Assembly (NCBI RefSeq): GCF_021440195.1
Contig: NZ_JAJTSZ010000003.1
Location: forward strand, 434,001-498,000
Length of the DNA: 64,000 bases
Source of the DNA: Dyadobacter sp. CY356
GTDB taxonomy: Bacteria > Bacteroidota > Bacteroidia > Cytophagales > Spirosomataceae
Reading direction: 5' to 3'
The notes under the pieces are model-generated. The model did no database searches. It saw nothing but the letters and a program-made list of their open reading frames with translations, and was not told the origin of the DNA. How positions within the stretch are numbered: the stretch's first letter is position 1; each line of letters begins with the position of its first letter. Positions 15,957 to 24,846 of this stretch are shown here, piece after piece. Both the position numbers and the translations under genes were made by a program.

Positions 15957-17684
15957 ATGTATATAAGTGAAGACAGTTTGATATCATCACTCAAGGATCT
16001 TTCGTCATTACATCCCTTTTTTGGAATTACATATCTTGTATGTAAGGAAGGTAATATCCCAATAGGGGATACTGTTGAGTTTTCAATAAATGCTGCTGAA
16101 ACTGAATTTCTAACCAAATATTACAAGCCCGTTAAAAATACTGAAAAATTTTTTCGAGTTTTTAGAATTTCAGAAAAAAATAAATATTGGCTCAATAGTG
16201 ATTATGCTTCTTCGGGATCGCAAGCTAATAGGACTCAGATGTTTGGAGATGCGTTTCTACATCCTAAAAATTCTACTCAATGGGGTTGGACAAACGACTA
16301 CTTAAGCGTATTACAAAGTAAATTAAATAGCAAAAAAATTCCCGCGTTTAGCCTTGCATTTTGGATTCTTAAAGATTTTCGTTGGGAAGAAAATATAGAT
16401 ATTACAGAAGTTTGGGAGACTTTTGTAAGATCATTTAATATATCTGAACAAGAAATTTTGGATCTTTTTGATACTAGAATTCCTCAATGGCTAAATACTG
16501 AAAAATTTTGGGTTAATCAAATATATAATTGGAACGAAATTTCCAATAGCTTAAAAATAACTACCCCGTCAGATATTCCTCTTGAAAAAGGAGCTGCCTT
16601 GGTTTCCTTGGAGCTCAAGAATATCCAACCGTACAAAAATTTCAAGCTTGATTTATCAAGTAGGTTAAATATTATCACAGGTGATAATGGACTTGGGAAA
16701 TCTTTTGTACTAGAATGTGCTTGGTGGGCTTTAACTGGCACATGGACTGGTTTTCCAATATATCCAAGAGGAGACTTTTCTAAACAAAATCCGATAATTT
16801 CTTTTGATATATCTAGTAAGGAGGGTTTGAATGAATCATTTCAGGCAACGTATAATTGGAAGTATCAAGATTGGCGGCTAAATAAAAAAGATAAGAAGAC
16901 GGTTCCCGGTTTAGTTATTTACGCTCAGGTTGACGGGGCTTTCGCTATTTGGGATCCTGCTCGATTTAATTTAGATAATGAAAAAGATACTGTTGGATTG
17001 CCAACAACTATGGTTTTTTCAAGAGAAGATATATGGCAAGGGCTTAGAATAGAAGATAGAAATCGTTCTAGATCAATATTTAATGGATTAATAACAGATT
17101 GGGTTCACTGGCAAAACTCTGAGCCAGAGATTTTCAACATATTAAAAAAAGTTTTAAAACGATTGTCTCCTCCCGACCTTGATCATGGAGATCTTGGTAT
17201 ACTAGAGCCAGGGAAAGTTGTTAGAATTCCAGGTGAAAGCAGACCAATGCCCACAATTAAACATCCATATGGTGAAATTCCTGTAGTATTTGCTTCAGCA
17301 GCAGTAAAACGTATAGTTGCGCTTGCCTATTTAATTGTATGGACTTGGGAAGAGCACAAGACCTCTGCCAAATTAATGCATGAAGATCCTCAGTCTAAAA
17401 TGGTAGTTATTGCCGATGAGATAGAGTCGCACCTTCATCCTCAATGGCAGAGAGTTATTTTACCGGCATTAACATCGGTGTCAAGTGATCTTAGTTCAAT
17501 TTTAGATATTCAGTTTATAATAACAACTCATTCTCCTTTGGTAATGGCATCAATTGAGCCAATTTTTAAACCATCTACTGATACAATATTTCATCTTAAT
17601 TTAAAGACTGGTAAAGATGAAAATGTTAATGTTGTGATAGATGTTCCAATATTTGAAAAAGGGGAACCGCTGATTCTTGGTTAA
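15957..17684 (+). CDS. ABC-type (SMC/OLD-like) AAA ATPase with unassigned N-terminal domain
   Basis: 575 residues. The ATPase part starts near residue 213 (LVSLELKNIQPYKNF). Walker A is GDNGLGKS (242-249), the signature-like region FASAAVKR is at 445-452, Walker B VVIADE ends at E488 followed by SHLHPQWQ, and the switch histidine is H525 in TTHSP. This is the RecF/SMC-like ATPase group used by PtuA of Septu, OLD and many other defence proteins. Residues 1-210 match nothing I know and are rich in Trp and Phe; they may bind DNA or sense a phage product. The gene begins right after the methyltransferase stop and overlaps the next ATG by one base. Confidence 0.85.
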   Translation: MYISEDSLISSLKDLSSLHPFFGITYLVCKEGNIPIGDTVEFSINAAETEFLTKYYKPVKNTEKFFRVFRISEKNKYWLNSDYASSGSQANRTQMFGDAFLHPKNSTQWGWTNDYLSVLQSKLNSKKIPAFSLAFWILKDFRWEENIDITEVWETFVRSFNISEQEILDLFDTRIPQWLNTEKFWVNQIYNWNEISNSLKITTPSDIPLEKGAALVSLELKNIQPYKNFKLDLSSRLNIITGDNGLGKSFVLECAWWALTGTWTGFPIYPRGDFSKQNPIISFDISSKEGLNESFQATYNWKYQDWRLNKKDKKTVPGLVIYAQVDGAFAIWDPARFNLDNEKDTVGLPTTMVFSREDIWQGLRIEDRNRSRSIFNGLITDWVHWQNSEPEIFNILKKVLKRLSPPDLDHGDLGILEPGKVVRIPGESRPMPTIKHPYGEIPVVFASAAVKRIVALAYLIVWTWEEHKTSAKLMHEDPQSKMVVIADEIESHLHPQWQRVILPALTSVSSDLSSILDIQFIITTHSPLVMASIEPIFKPSTDTIFHLNLKTGKDENVNVVIDVPIFEKGEPLILG

Positions 17685-17890
17685 TGTCTGATCTCTTCGA
17701 TTTAAAGCAGGCAAGATCAATTGAAGCTGAGATTGCTATTGAGGATGCTAAATTGATTCAAAAGAATAATGAACCTTCAAAAGTAGATATCTTATCAATT
17801 TCAAAAAGGTTAAATAATCTTCTTGCTCCCCATGATAGTTTTTGGATTAGATGGAATTATTTCGCTGAGAAGAACGGCATAGAGATTTAA
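17684..17890 (+). CDS. Small protein of the ATPase-HNH operon, 68 residues
   Basis: Its ATG overlaps the ATPase stop (TAATG), which indicates translational coupling. The protein has an acidic, helical-looking N-terminal half (ARSIEAEIAIEDAKLI) and a Trp-rich end (FWIRWNYFAEKNGIEI). No family was recognised. Size and position suggest a structural adaptor between ATPase and nuclease, or a regulator. It has the same AT-rich composition as its neighbours, and the 13-base spacing to the HNH gene supports it being real. Confidence 0.65.
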   Translation: MSDLFDLKQARSIEAEIAIEDAKLIQKNNEPSKVDILSISKRLNNLLAPHDSFWIRWNYFAEKNGIEI

Positions 17891-17903
17891 AAGTACTTAT
17901 CGA

Positions 17904-18497
17904 ATGCTCCCTATACAAGCAAAGCCTGAACCTGCTAATTTTGATTTAAATGTTAGGCAACCTGGTCTTAATGTGTTATTAATTCATCCTAACCCAACAG
18001 AAAAAGAATGGAAAGGAAAAGAATTTTGGCAAAAATCCTTACCAGAGCTTAGAACAGCATATAATCAAATTTGTGTTTACAGCTCGACGTGGATTCCACA
18101 TTCAACTGGAACGCATTCTGTTGACCATTTTATACCTAAAAAGCTGAGACCCGATTTGGCTTATGAATGGAATAATTTTAGATATGTATCAACAAGATTT
18201 AATAGTAGAAAGGGTTTGAAAACTATTCTAGATCCTTTTTTAATGGTTGAATTCCTTTTTCAAATTGATTTCAAAACTCTTTTTATTAAACCTAATGCCG
18301 CCATAGTGGATAATGCGGTCTTAGTTTCTGTGCAAAACACAATTAAAATTTTAAAGTTAAACGATGACGACGAATTAGTAAAAGAAAGATTTGAGTATTG
18401 CACTTTGTATTGGAATAATGAAATTACCTTTGATTATTTGAGTAAGAAGGTTCCATTAATTGCATTAGAATTACAACGCCAAAATTTAATCAATTAA
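17904..18497 (+). CDS. HNH endonuclease
   Basis: 197 residues with a central HNH motif: SVDHFIPKK (D74, H75), AYEWNNFRY (N90/N91) and RFNSRKG (N100, K103). This DHF-PK...W-N...N--KG pattern is that of the TIGR02646/PtuB-like HNH group found with ATPases in Septu and some retron systems. The Cys-x-x-Cys pairs that hold a structural zinc in many relatives are absent; only C57 remains. It is the last gene of the operon and is predicted to cut nucleic acid under control of the ATPase. The family assignment is strong; the target (DNA or tRNA) is unknown. Confidence 0.85.
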   Translation: MLPIQAKPEPANFDLNVRQPGLNVLLIHPNPTEKEWKGKEFWQKSLPELRTAYNQICVYSSTWIPHSTGTHSVDHFIPKKLRPDLAYEWNNFRYVSTRFNSRKGLKTILDPFLMVEFLFQIDFKTLFIKPNAAIVDNAVLVSVQNTIKILKLNDDDELVKERFEYCTLYWNNEITFDYLSKKVPLIALELQRQNLIN

Positions 18498-18630
18498 TCT
18501 ACTTAGTTTCTAAATGGAAATTAACTTAAAACTAGCATGATTTTCAGGAAAGTTTAAAATAGAGTTGACATGATATTTTAAGATGGGAGTAAAGTAAATA
18601 TTTTTAAAGAAGTATATAATTAAAAGTCTC

Positions 18631-21600
18631 TCACTCCCCCCTCACCTCCAACAACCCCTCACTCTCCAGATAAACCTCCTTAAGCCCCTGCAAAACCTCA
18701 GCGGAAGGCTTGGCCCATAATCCTCTTTGTGCAGCTTCGAGTAATCTTTCGGCGATGGCGTGTAAGGCCCATGGGTTGCTTTCGGCAAAAAACTGCTGCA
18801 TGTTGGCGTCCAGGGCGTAGGTCTCGGCTACTTTTTCGTACATCCAGTCGTCGATCACATTCGCCGTAGCATCATAACCGAAGAGATAGTCTACCGTCGC
18901 CGTTAGTTCCAGTCCGCCTTTGTAGCCGTGTTTTTTGACGCTGTCGAGCCATTTCGGGTTCACAACCCTTGAACGGAAAACACGCAACGTTTCCTCTTTC
19001 AGGTCGCGCACCACCGGCTGGGCCGGGTTTTGCGAGTCGCCGAAATAATGTTTTGGCTGCTGCCCGGTAAGGCTGCGTATGGTCGCAATCATCCCGCCAT
19101 GGAATTGCAGATAATCGTCGCTGTCGAAAATATCATGTTCGCGGTTGTCCTGGTTGTGCAGCGCTACCTCCACGCCGGAAAGACACTGCTGAAATTCACT
19201 GCGGGCATCCACACCCTGCGCGTTCTTCGTATAGGCATAACCGCCCCAGTTGACATACGCCTGCGCAAAATCCGCATCGGCATGCCAGTTTTTTTCATTG
19301 ATCAAAGGCAAAATCCCCGCACCATAAGCCCCCGGAGCCGCCCCGAAAATCCGGTAACTGGCCCGTTCCTCGGCATCTTCAATCGATAATTCATTGTCTT
19401 TTTGCAGTTCAGCAAGATCTTTCAGATAATGTTTGCGGACAAAATTCTGGTCCAGCGGTTCGTCCAGCGTTATAACCTGCTGCACGGCATCATCCAGCAA
19501 TTCGATCAGATGCGGGAAAGCATCACGGAAAAATCCACTGATCCGGGTGGTCACATCAATCCGCGGCCGGCCAAGTTCTTCGAGCGAAATAATTTCCACG
19601 CCGGTAATGCGCCGGCTTTCCTGCTGCCATACCGGCCGGGCACCCATCAGCGCCAGCACTTCCGCCACATCGTCCCCGTGGGTACGCATCGCCGAAGTGC
19701 CCCAGATACTGATCCCGACACTTTCCGGATACCGCCCCGTTTCTTTCAGGTGACGATCCAGAACTTCCCGTGCGAGCTGCTGGCCCACTTCCCAGGCCGC
19801 TTTGGATGGAAGTGCGCGGGGATCTACGGCGTAAAAATTTCGTCCGGTTGGCAAAATATGCGCCATGCCCCGTGTAGGCGCGCCACTCGGACCGGCAGGA
19901 ATATACCCGCCGGAAAGTCCGTGCATGAGGTTGGTAATTTCTTCATCCGTCCGCGCCAGATTCGGTACCAGCTGGGTACAGACAAATTCCAGAACCAGCC
20001 GGATTCCTGCCAAACCAGTCGTCGAAGGCGCCATATCCAGCGTTTCATACAAAACCTGATCAATGGATTTCGGATGAAAACGATGCTGCGCCAACACCCG
20101 GAACAAATGATTGTTCAGTTCATCAATAATCTCCATTGCATCCGCCGCCGTCACCACCTGCCGTCCGGCCAGTGACTGAAACTGCGGCGAAACGGAATCT
20201 ACTTTCTGACCTTTTTTCTGCAAAAGATCTTCTATTTCAAATCCAAAAAGCGAAGCCATTTCCGACTGTAAACCCGGCACCGTAGCGTTGGGCAGTCGGG
20301 TCAGGGCTTGCAGCATATCAATCAGCGCGTCACCTTCCGGCATTTGTCCGAGCGTGTGTAAACCGTTACGGATCTGCGCCGCGCCCAATTCACACAAATA
20401 CCCGTCGATGTCCTCGATCAGGTGGGCAATATCCTTTCCATCCATCTCCGCCAGACTCGCCGGCACACCTTCGGGCGTCATATCATCGTCCCAATCGTGC
20501 TTGTGATCGCCATGGTCACGGCTCAGCATCGCAGCCAGATCGGCATCCAGATTGGTCTGTTTGATCAACTCCCAGATCTGTCTTTGCAGCAAAGGCAATT
20601 TCGAAGGATCAAGCGTTTCCACCTGATAATATTCATCGACAAGCTGGGTCAGCTGGGCCAGTTCGCCATAACTATCCGCGGAAGTCATGGGCGGCGTCAG
20701 GTGATCCACCACCACGGCATGGGCACGGCGTTTGGCCTGTGAACCTTCGCCGGGATCGTTGATAATAAAAGGATAAAAAAGGGGCAGATCACCCAGAATC
20801 GCATCCGGAAAACAGTTTTCCGATAACCCGATTCCTTTGCCCGGAAGCCATTCCAGCGTTCCATGTTTGCCTACGTGCACAATTGCATCAGCGCCCCAGC
20901 CATCACGCAGCCAGCGGTATAATGCGTGATAATGATGCGTCGGCGCGAGATCCGGCTGGTGATAAATCGCATCCGGATCCATGCCATAACCACGGGGCGG
21001 CTGCAAGGCTACGAAGGCATTTCCGAGTTCAAGACCGGCAAGGGCGATATGGCCGTCATGGACATAGGTTTCGCCGGGTGCCTGTCCCCATTGTTTGGTA
21101 ATTTTTTGACGTAAAGCTTCCGGTAATTCATCAAACCAGCCAGCGTATTGCTCAAACGAAACCTGTCCGGCAGCGTTAGAAAGCTGTTCGGGTGTGAGGT
21201 AAGTCTGATCATAAGAACAACGGTCAATTAATTGATGGATTAATTCTGTTCCGGTAGCCGGGAGGTTTTTAATCTGATAACCTTCCGCTTGCATTGAATA
21301 CAAAATATTCATCAGCGAAGCCGGCGCATCCAGCCCGACCGCATTTCCGATCTGGGAAGCTTTGGTATTGGAATTGGTAAAAATGAAAGCAACTTTTTTC
21401 TCCGAATTTTTCAAATGACGCAAACGGGCAAATCGCAGCGCAATTCCGGCCACGCGATCAATGCGGTTGCCTAGTGCTTCATATCCTTTTGCCTGTCTGT
21501 CTTTTTCCTTGAAAGAAATCGGAACGGTGATAATTCGCCCGTCAAATTCAGGAATCGCGACATTCATAGCCGTATCCAAAGTACTCAACCCGCGACTGGA

Positions 21601-22923
21601 AGATTCCCAGGCATTGCGGTTCATGGTACTGGAAATGGCCTGGATAATCGGCACATTCAGGTGACTTAATGCTTTTTCTGCACCGGCATTATCTGAACCT
21701 GCCTTTTGAATATCGGTAATTGCAAGCGAAAGCGTATTGACCAGAACATCGATCTGAACACCTTTTTCACCATTGAAAAATTGGAAAGCAACGGGTTGTC
21801 CGGAAACCGGATCGGTCACTTTAAGCGATGAGGTAAAAATGGGTAAAGCGTTCATATCCAGATCCTCCAAAGCCCGAACTATTGCGTCGATAAAAGCAGT
21901 ATTTCCACTCGTCCAGTGCGAGCGGTAAAAGGTAATTCCGGCTGTGGGCTGATCCGGATTATATCGTTTAAGCCAATCAGAAAGTTCTGCGTTCTCGGGT
22001 AGTTCAGGATGGTAAATGCCATGTTCTGGCAAAGTAACCGGCGTTTCGGAGCCAAAACCTGTCATCAATAAATGATCAGAAAGATAATAAAGCAGCGAAG
22101 TGAAATTGGTATAACCACCGGCTTGAAGATATAACATCGCATCATGCAGAATAGCTGGCGAAACCGTGGAAGCAGCTGCAAAATCAGGATTTAAATCGCC
22201 CGTTCCGCTGACGACGATAAGATGCTGTTCATTTTTCTTAGCCCGATTTATCAATTCGTTAAACCCTGGAATAGCACTGGGCCGACCGAGAATCCGGAGA
22301 ATAATAATCTGTGCCGCTGCAATTTCACCATCCAGCAACTGCTCCATCTGCGCTTCACTTTTCACGGCCATCAGGTTGATACCTAATGTTTTCGGGAAAT
22401 CATCCGGCAAATCCTGGATAGTTCTGTGAAGTGTTAACAGATCGGTATCGGCGTGGGTAAGGAAAACAATTCCCTCCGTAGGCATCGGAGTTTGCCCGAT
22501 TTTTGTAGAAGCTTCGGAGCCTTTCCAGGTGTAAAACTGAAATACATTTTCAGACAGTTCTGCTGGCGGAACCAGGAACCGATCCGCCGCGATCATGCTG
22601 TCGATATAATCAAAAATGGCAATAATCTGCCAGTCGCTGTTCACCGAATGAAACCAGACAGAATTCCCGTCAAACAAAAGCGTAACCACATTCGCCAACG
22701 TACACGGACCAAGGCAACCGCCTTTTGTCATGTGCACCAAGTTCCGCATTTTCCGGCGCAGCCATTCACTTTTGTACAATTCAATCGGAATAGGCGCATA
22801 CCCGCGATCCACCCGACCGCAGCAGCAAGCGTTATAACAATAAGACAAATGTCCTCTGCGCTGTACAAGATTGATGGCTTTCCCGTCTGCGCGGGTGATA
22901 CGTTGGCGTTTAATTTCTGACAT
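18631..22923 (-). CDS. cobN: Cobaltochelatase subunit CobN with N-terminal ferredoxin-like domain
   Basis: Large 1430-residue subunit of the aerobic-type cobaltochelatase, which inserts Co2+ into hydrogenobyrinate a,c-diamide with ATP-driven partners. Most of the chain (from about residue 145) is the CobN/magnesium-chelatase H family, with landmarks such as HVGKHGTLEWLPGKG, GLSGGYIPAGPSGAPTRG and PSKAAWEVGQQLAREVL. Ahead of it, residues 25-125 form a thioredoxin-like [2Fe-2S] ferredoxin-type domain with cysteines 29, 33, 34, 35, 70 and 74. That explains the excess over the roughly 1270 residues of classical CobN. No CobS/CobT or ChlI/ChlD partner is in the window. Confidence 0.93.
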   Translation of the reverse strand: MSEIKRQRITRADGKAINLVQRRGHLSYCYNACCCGRVDRGYAPIPIELYKSEWLRRKMRNLVHMTKGGCLGPCTLANVVTLLFDGNSVWFHSVNSDWQIIAIFDYIDSMIAADRFLVPPAELSENVFQFYTWKGSEASTKIGQTPMPTEGIVFLTHADTDLLTLHRTIQDLPDDFPKTLGINLMAVKSEAQMEQLLDGEIAAAQIIILRILGRPSAIPGFNELINRAKKNEQHLIVVSGTGDLNPDFAAASTVSPAILHDAMLYLQAGGYTNFTSLLYYLSDHLLMTGFGSETPVTLPEHGIYHPELPENAELSDWLKRYNPDQPTAGITFYRSHWTSGNTAFIDAIVRALEDLDMNALPIFTSSLKVTDPVSGQPVAFQFFNGEKGVQIDVLVNTLSLAITDIQKAGSDNAGAEKALSHLNVPIIQAISSTMNRNAWESSSRGLSTLDTAMNVAIPEFDGRIITVPISFKEKDRQAKGYEALGNRIDRVAGIALRFARLRHLKNSEKKVAFIFTNSNTKASQIGNAVGLDAPASLMNILYSMQAEGYQIKNLPATGTELIHQLIDRCSYDQTYLTPEQLSNAAGQVSFEQYAGWFDELPEALRQKITKQWGQAPGETYVHDGHIALAGLELGNAFVALQPPRGYGMDPDAIYHQPDLAPTHHYHALYRWLRDGWGADAIVHVGKHGTLEWLPGKGIGLSENCFPDAILGDLPLFYPFIINDPGEGSQAKRRAHAVVVDHLTPPMTSADSYGELAQLTQLVDEYYQVETLDPSKLPLLQRQIWELIKQTNLDADLAAMLSRDHGDHKHDWDDDMTPEGVPASLAEMDGKDIAHLIEDIDGYLCELGAAQIRNGLHTLGQMPEGDALIDMLQALTRLPNATVPGLQSEMASLFGFEIEDLLQKKGQKVDSVSPQFQSLAGRQVVTAADAMEIIDELNNHLFRVLAQHRFHPKSIDQVLYETLDMAPSTTGLAGIRLVLEFVCTQLVPNLARTDEEITNLMHGLSGGYIPAGPSGAPTRGMAHILPTGRNFYAVDPRALPSKAAWEVGQQLAREVLDRHLKETGRYPESVGISIWGTSAMRTHGDDVAEVLALMGARPVWQQESRRITGVEIISLEELGRPRIDVTTRISGFFRDAFPHLIELLDDAVQQVITLDEPLDQNFVRKHYLKDLAELQKDNELSIEDAEERASYRIFGAAPGAYGAGILPLINEKNWHADADFAQAYVNWGGYAYTKNAQGVDARSEFQQCLSGVEVALHNQDNREHDIFDSDDYLQFHGGMIATIRSLTGQQPKHYFGDSQNPAQPVVRDLKEETLRVFRSRVVNPKWLDSVKKHGYKGGLELTATVDYLFGYDATANVIDDWMYEKVAETYALDANMQQFFAESNPWALHAIAERLLEAAQRGLWAKPSAEVLQGLKEVYLESEGLLEVRGE

Positions 22924-22992
22924 AAGTTGTTAGGCGTTGGCTATTAGCAGTTAGCTTTTAGTGTAGCCGTTAACGTGTTTGTTGATAAAAAG

Positions 22993-23016
22993 AAAGACTC
23001 CGGGGTGGGAGTCTTT
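22993..23016 (-). terminator. Rho-independent terminator upstream of cobN
   Basis: AAAGACTCC and GGGAGTCTTT form a stem, followed on the minus strand by TTTCTTTTT. It lies between the Rpn remnant and cobN, so cobN needs its own promoter in the 70 bases 22924-22992. Confidence 0.65.
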
Positions 23017-23067
23017 TTAGGTTCATGGTGTGTAAGGTGTTTTATTTTTGAAAGAAAGTTTCACAGA

Positions 23068-23430
23068 TTATTTTGAAGCAATAGTATTTTGCACAAATTC
23101 CTCCGAAACTTTAAGTAAACTCGCGATTTGAGAAACAGTGTAATTGCCCGTTTCCCATAAACTCAGGATGAATGAGATGGTTGCTTTTTCAACCCCTTTT
23201 TTCTCAGCTTTATCGAGTACCATTTCTCTTATTCCCATACTTATTTGATTTCCGGTTAGCGCTCCAATTTCTTTATCAAATTTAACATTATATCCCTGAT
23301 CTGCAAAGGTTATATAGCGTTGTAAAAAGATCAGCAGATCATCTATTTTCTTTTTTGAAATTTTTCGTTTTAATAAATTTTTTGCCAATGAATATTTTAG
23401 ATCAAACAAACTTTCAGCGGTCTCATGCAA
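23068..23430 (-). pseudogene. C-terminal remnant of an Rpn/PD-(D/E)XK transposase-like nuclease
   Basis: 120 residues that match only the C-terminal part of Rpn-family recombination-promoting nucleases: KNLLKRKISKKKIDDLLIFL, then GNQISMGIREMVLDKAEKKG and a C-terminal helix-turn-helix-like ETGNYTVSQIASLLKVSEEF. The catalytic PD-(D/E)XK domain, about 150-200 residues in intact relatives, is absent. A stop codon lies just upstream and the cobyrinate synthase gene takes its place. It is therefore a truncated relic, though it may still be expressed as a short protein. It sits between two cobalamin genes and next to an inverted-repeat element. Confidence 0.75.
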
Positions 23431-23482
23431 AGCAAAAAAAGTTAAAAACTAAGTTCGCAAAGTCAAACTTAGCGTGCTTTGC
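23427..23482. repeat. Intergenic inverted repeat (GCAAAGCA type)
   Basis: Outer arms GCAAAGCA (23427-23434) and TGCTTTGC (23475-23482) enclose inner arms CTAAGTT (23449-23455) and AACTTAG (23466-23472). It fills the gap between the Rpn remnant and the cobyrinate synthase stop. Confidence 0.6.
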
Positions 23483-23488
23483 TTTTTC

Positions 23489-24838
23489 TTACCTGCTTCG
23501 CGTGAAACCATTAGACGCGCAATTCTTCAATAAGTATTCAATAAACTCAAATCGCTCTCCCCAATACAAGTGCAAATAAGAAGCAAACGTATTCAGTTTC
23601 CGGAAAAGCTGCGTTTCCACCTCCATTCCTTTGGCATTTTTAATAATGACAGATTCAGCATGCGAAGCATTTTCCAACAATCTGGAATAGTGAAATTCAT
23701 GTCCTCTCAATTCAAGATCATTCCATTGAATTGTTCGATAACCCAAATTTAACTTTGAATTTTCCATGGAAGTCGTACAATCCAGAACGCCAGCCATTGG
23801 AAAATTTAAGCCTCCGGAAGTAATAATTTCCTTTCCCAAATACATCAAACCGCCACACTCTGCAAAAGCCAATCGGCCATTTAAACAGTAAGATTTAATA
23901 CTTGCAAGCATTGGTTCATTCTCACTTAATGCATCCGCAAACAATTCAGGATAACCGCCAGGCAGGTATAAGAAGTCAGTTTCAGGAAGTTCCTTATCAT
24001 GTATCGGACTAAAAAACGTAATCTCACCAAAGGAAGAAAGTACTTCAATATTTTGGTGATAAGTAAAAGTAAACGCTTCGTCCCGGGCGAAGGCTATTTT
24101 ATATTTTTTAGTCGAAACAGGAATTTGAGATACAGATTTTGATTCTTGTTCAGTAATAATTTCTCTTGTAGAAATTTCTAATAACCGATCTATATTTATC
24201 GTTTTCGGAATTTCTTCTGCCAGTTTTTCAATAATACTTTCATAATCCGTTTCAGCAGAAATGTGTAATCCCAGATGCCTGGAAGGAATTGATAGCGCTT
24301 CATTTTTTGGTAAATAACCAAGGGCTTCAATACCAACTTCTTCACAAGCTTCTTGTAAAAACCGGTAATGCGAAGCGGTACTGACAAAGTTGAAAATCGC
24401 CCCGACAACAGAAATGCCTTTATAGAAATTTTTAAAACCATACAGCAAAGGAGCCGCAGAATATGCCATCGATTTGGCATTAATTATCAGAATAATTGGA
24501 ATGTCAAGCAGTTCTGCAATGGCCGCGCTGCTTCCCTGCATTTTATCCGCGCCATCAAAAAGTCCCATAACACCTTCTGTCACCGAAACATCAGGTTTCT
24601 CAGAATACTGTTTATAAATATCCCGGACATGCGCTTCCGAAGCCATGAAAGTATCCAGATTTATTCCCGGATTTCCTGATGCGGTTGTATGGTGTTGTGT
24701 ATCAATATAATCCGGCCCACATTTGAAAGGTTGAACCGTTAACCCTCTGTTTTTCAAAGCCCGCAAAAGGCCAAGGGTAAGGGTGGTCTTGCCGGAATTA
24801 CTGGAAGGAGCTGAAATGAGGAAATGAGAATTTTGCAT
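23489..24838 (-). CDS. cobB: Cobyrinate a,c-diamide synthase
   Basis: 449 residues, normal for the family. It amidates the a and c side chains of the corrin ring using glutamine and ATP. The P-loop APSSNSGKTT is at residues 10-19 and the substrate region PFKCGPDYID at about residues 37-46. The C-terminal class I glutamine amidotransferase domain has its nucleophile in AFAECGGLMYLG and a final HEFHYSR. The name cobB (CbiA in the anaerobic naming) follows the CobN neighbour. It is on the same strand as cobN, separated by the Rpn remnant and a terminator, and has no riboswitch of its own that I can see. Confidence 0.93.
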   Translation of the reverse strand: MQNSHFLISAPSSNSGKTTLTLGLLRALKNRGLTVQPFKCGPDYIDTQHHTTASGNPGINLDTFMASEAHVRDIYKQYSEKPDVSVTEGVMGLFDGADKMQGSSAAIAELLDIPIILIINAKSMAYSAAPLLYGFKNFYKGISVVGAIFNFVSTASHYRFLQEACEEVGIEALGYLPKNEALSIPSRHLGLHISAETDYESIIEKLAEEIPKTINIDRLLEISTREIITEQESKSVSQIPVSTKKYKIAFARDEAFTFTYHQNIEVLSSFGEITFFSPIHDKELPETDFLYLPGGYPELFADALSENEPMLASIKSYCLNGRLAFAECGGLMYLGKEIITSGGLNFPMAGVLDCTTSMENSKLNLGYRTIQWNDLELRGHEFHYSRLLENASHAESVIIKNAKGMEVETQLFRKLNTFASYLHLYWGERFEFIEYLLKNCASNGFTRSR

Positions 24839-24846
24839 GTTTTTTT

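Noticed and set aside
14815..18618. AGTATATA occurs at 14815-14822 and 18611-18618, flanking the AT-rich defence island like a target-site duplication.
   Set aside because: Eight bases of A/T-rich text recur by chance in such sequence, and no integrase, transposase or terminal inverted repeat is present.
19402..20175. 257-codon frame on the plus strand opposite cobN.
   Set aside because: An antisense shadow in GC-richer coding sequence, with composition dominated by Arg, His and Pro; cobN is continuous on the other strand.
18631..24838. Second cobalamin riboswitch in front of cobB or cobN.
   Set aside because: No GGTG...CCCGC or GCCAGAAGACC-type box was found upstream of either gene; those gaps hold only a repeat and a terminator.
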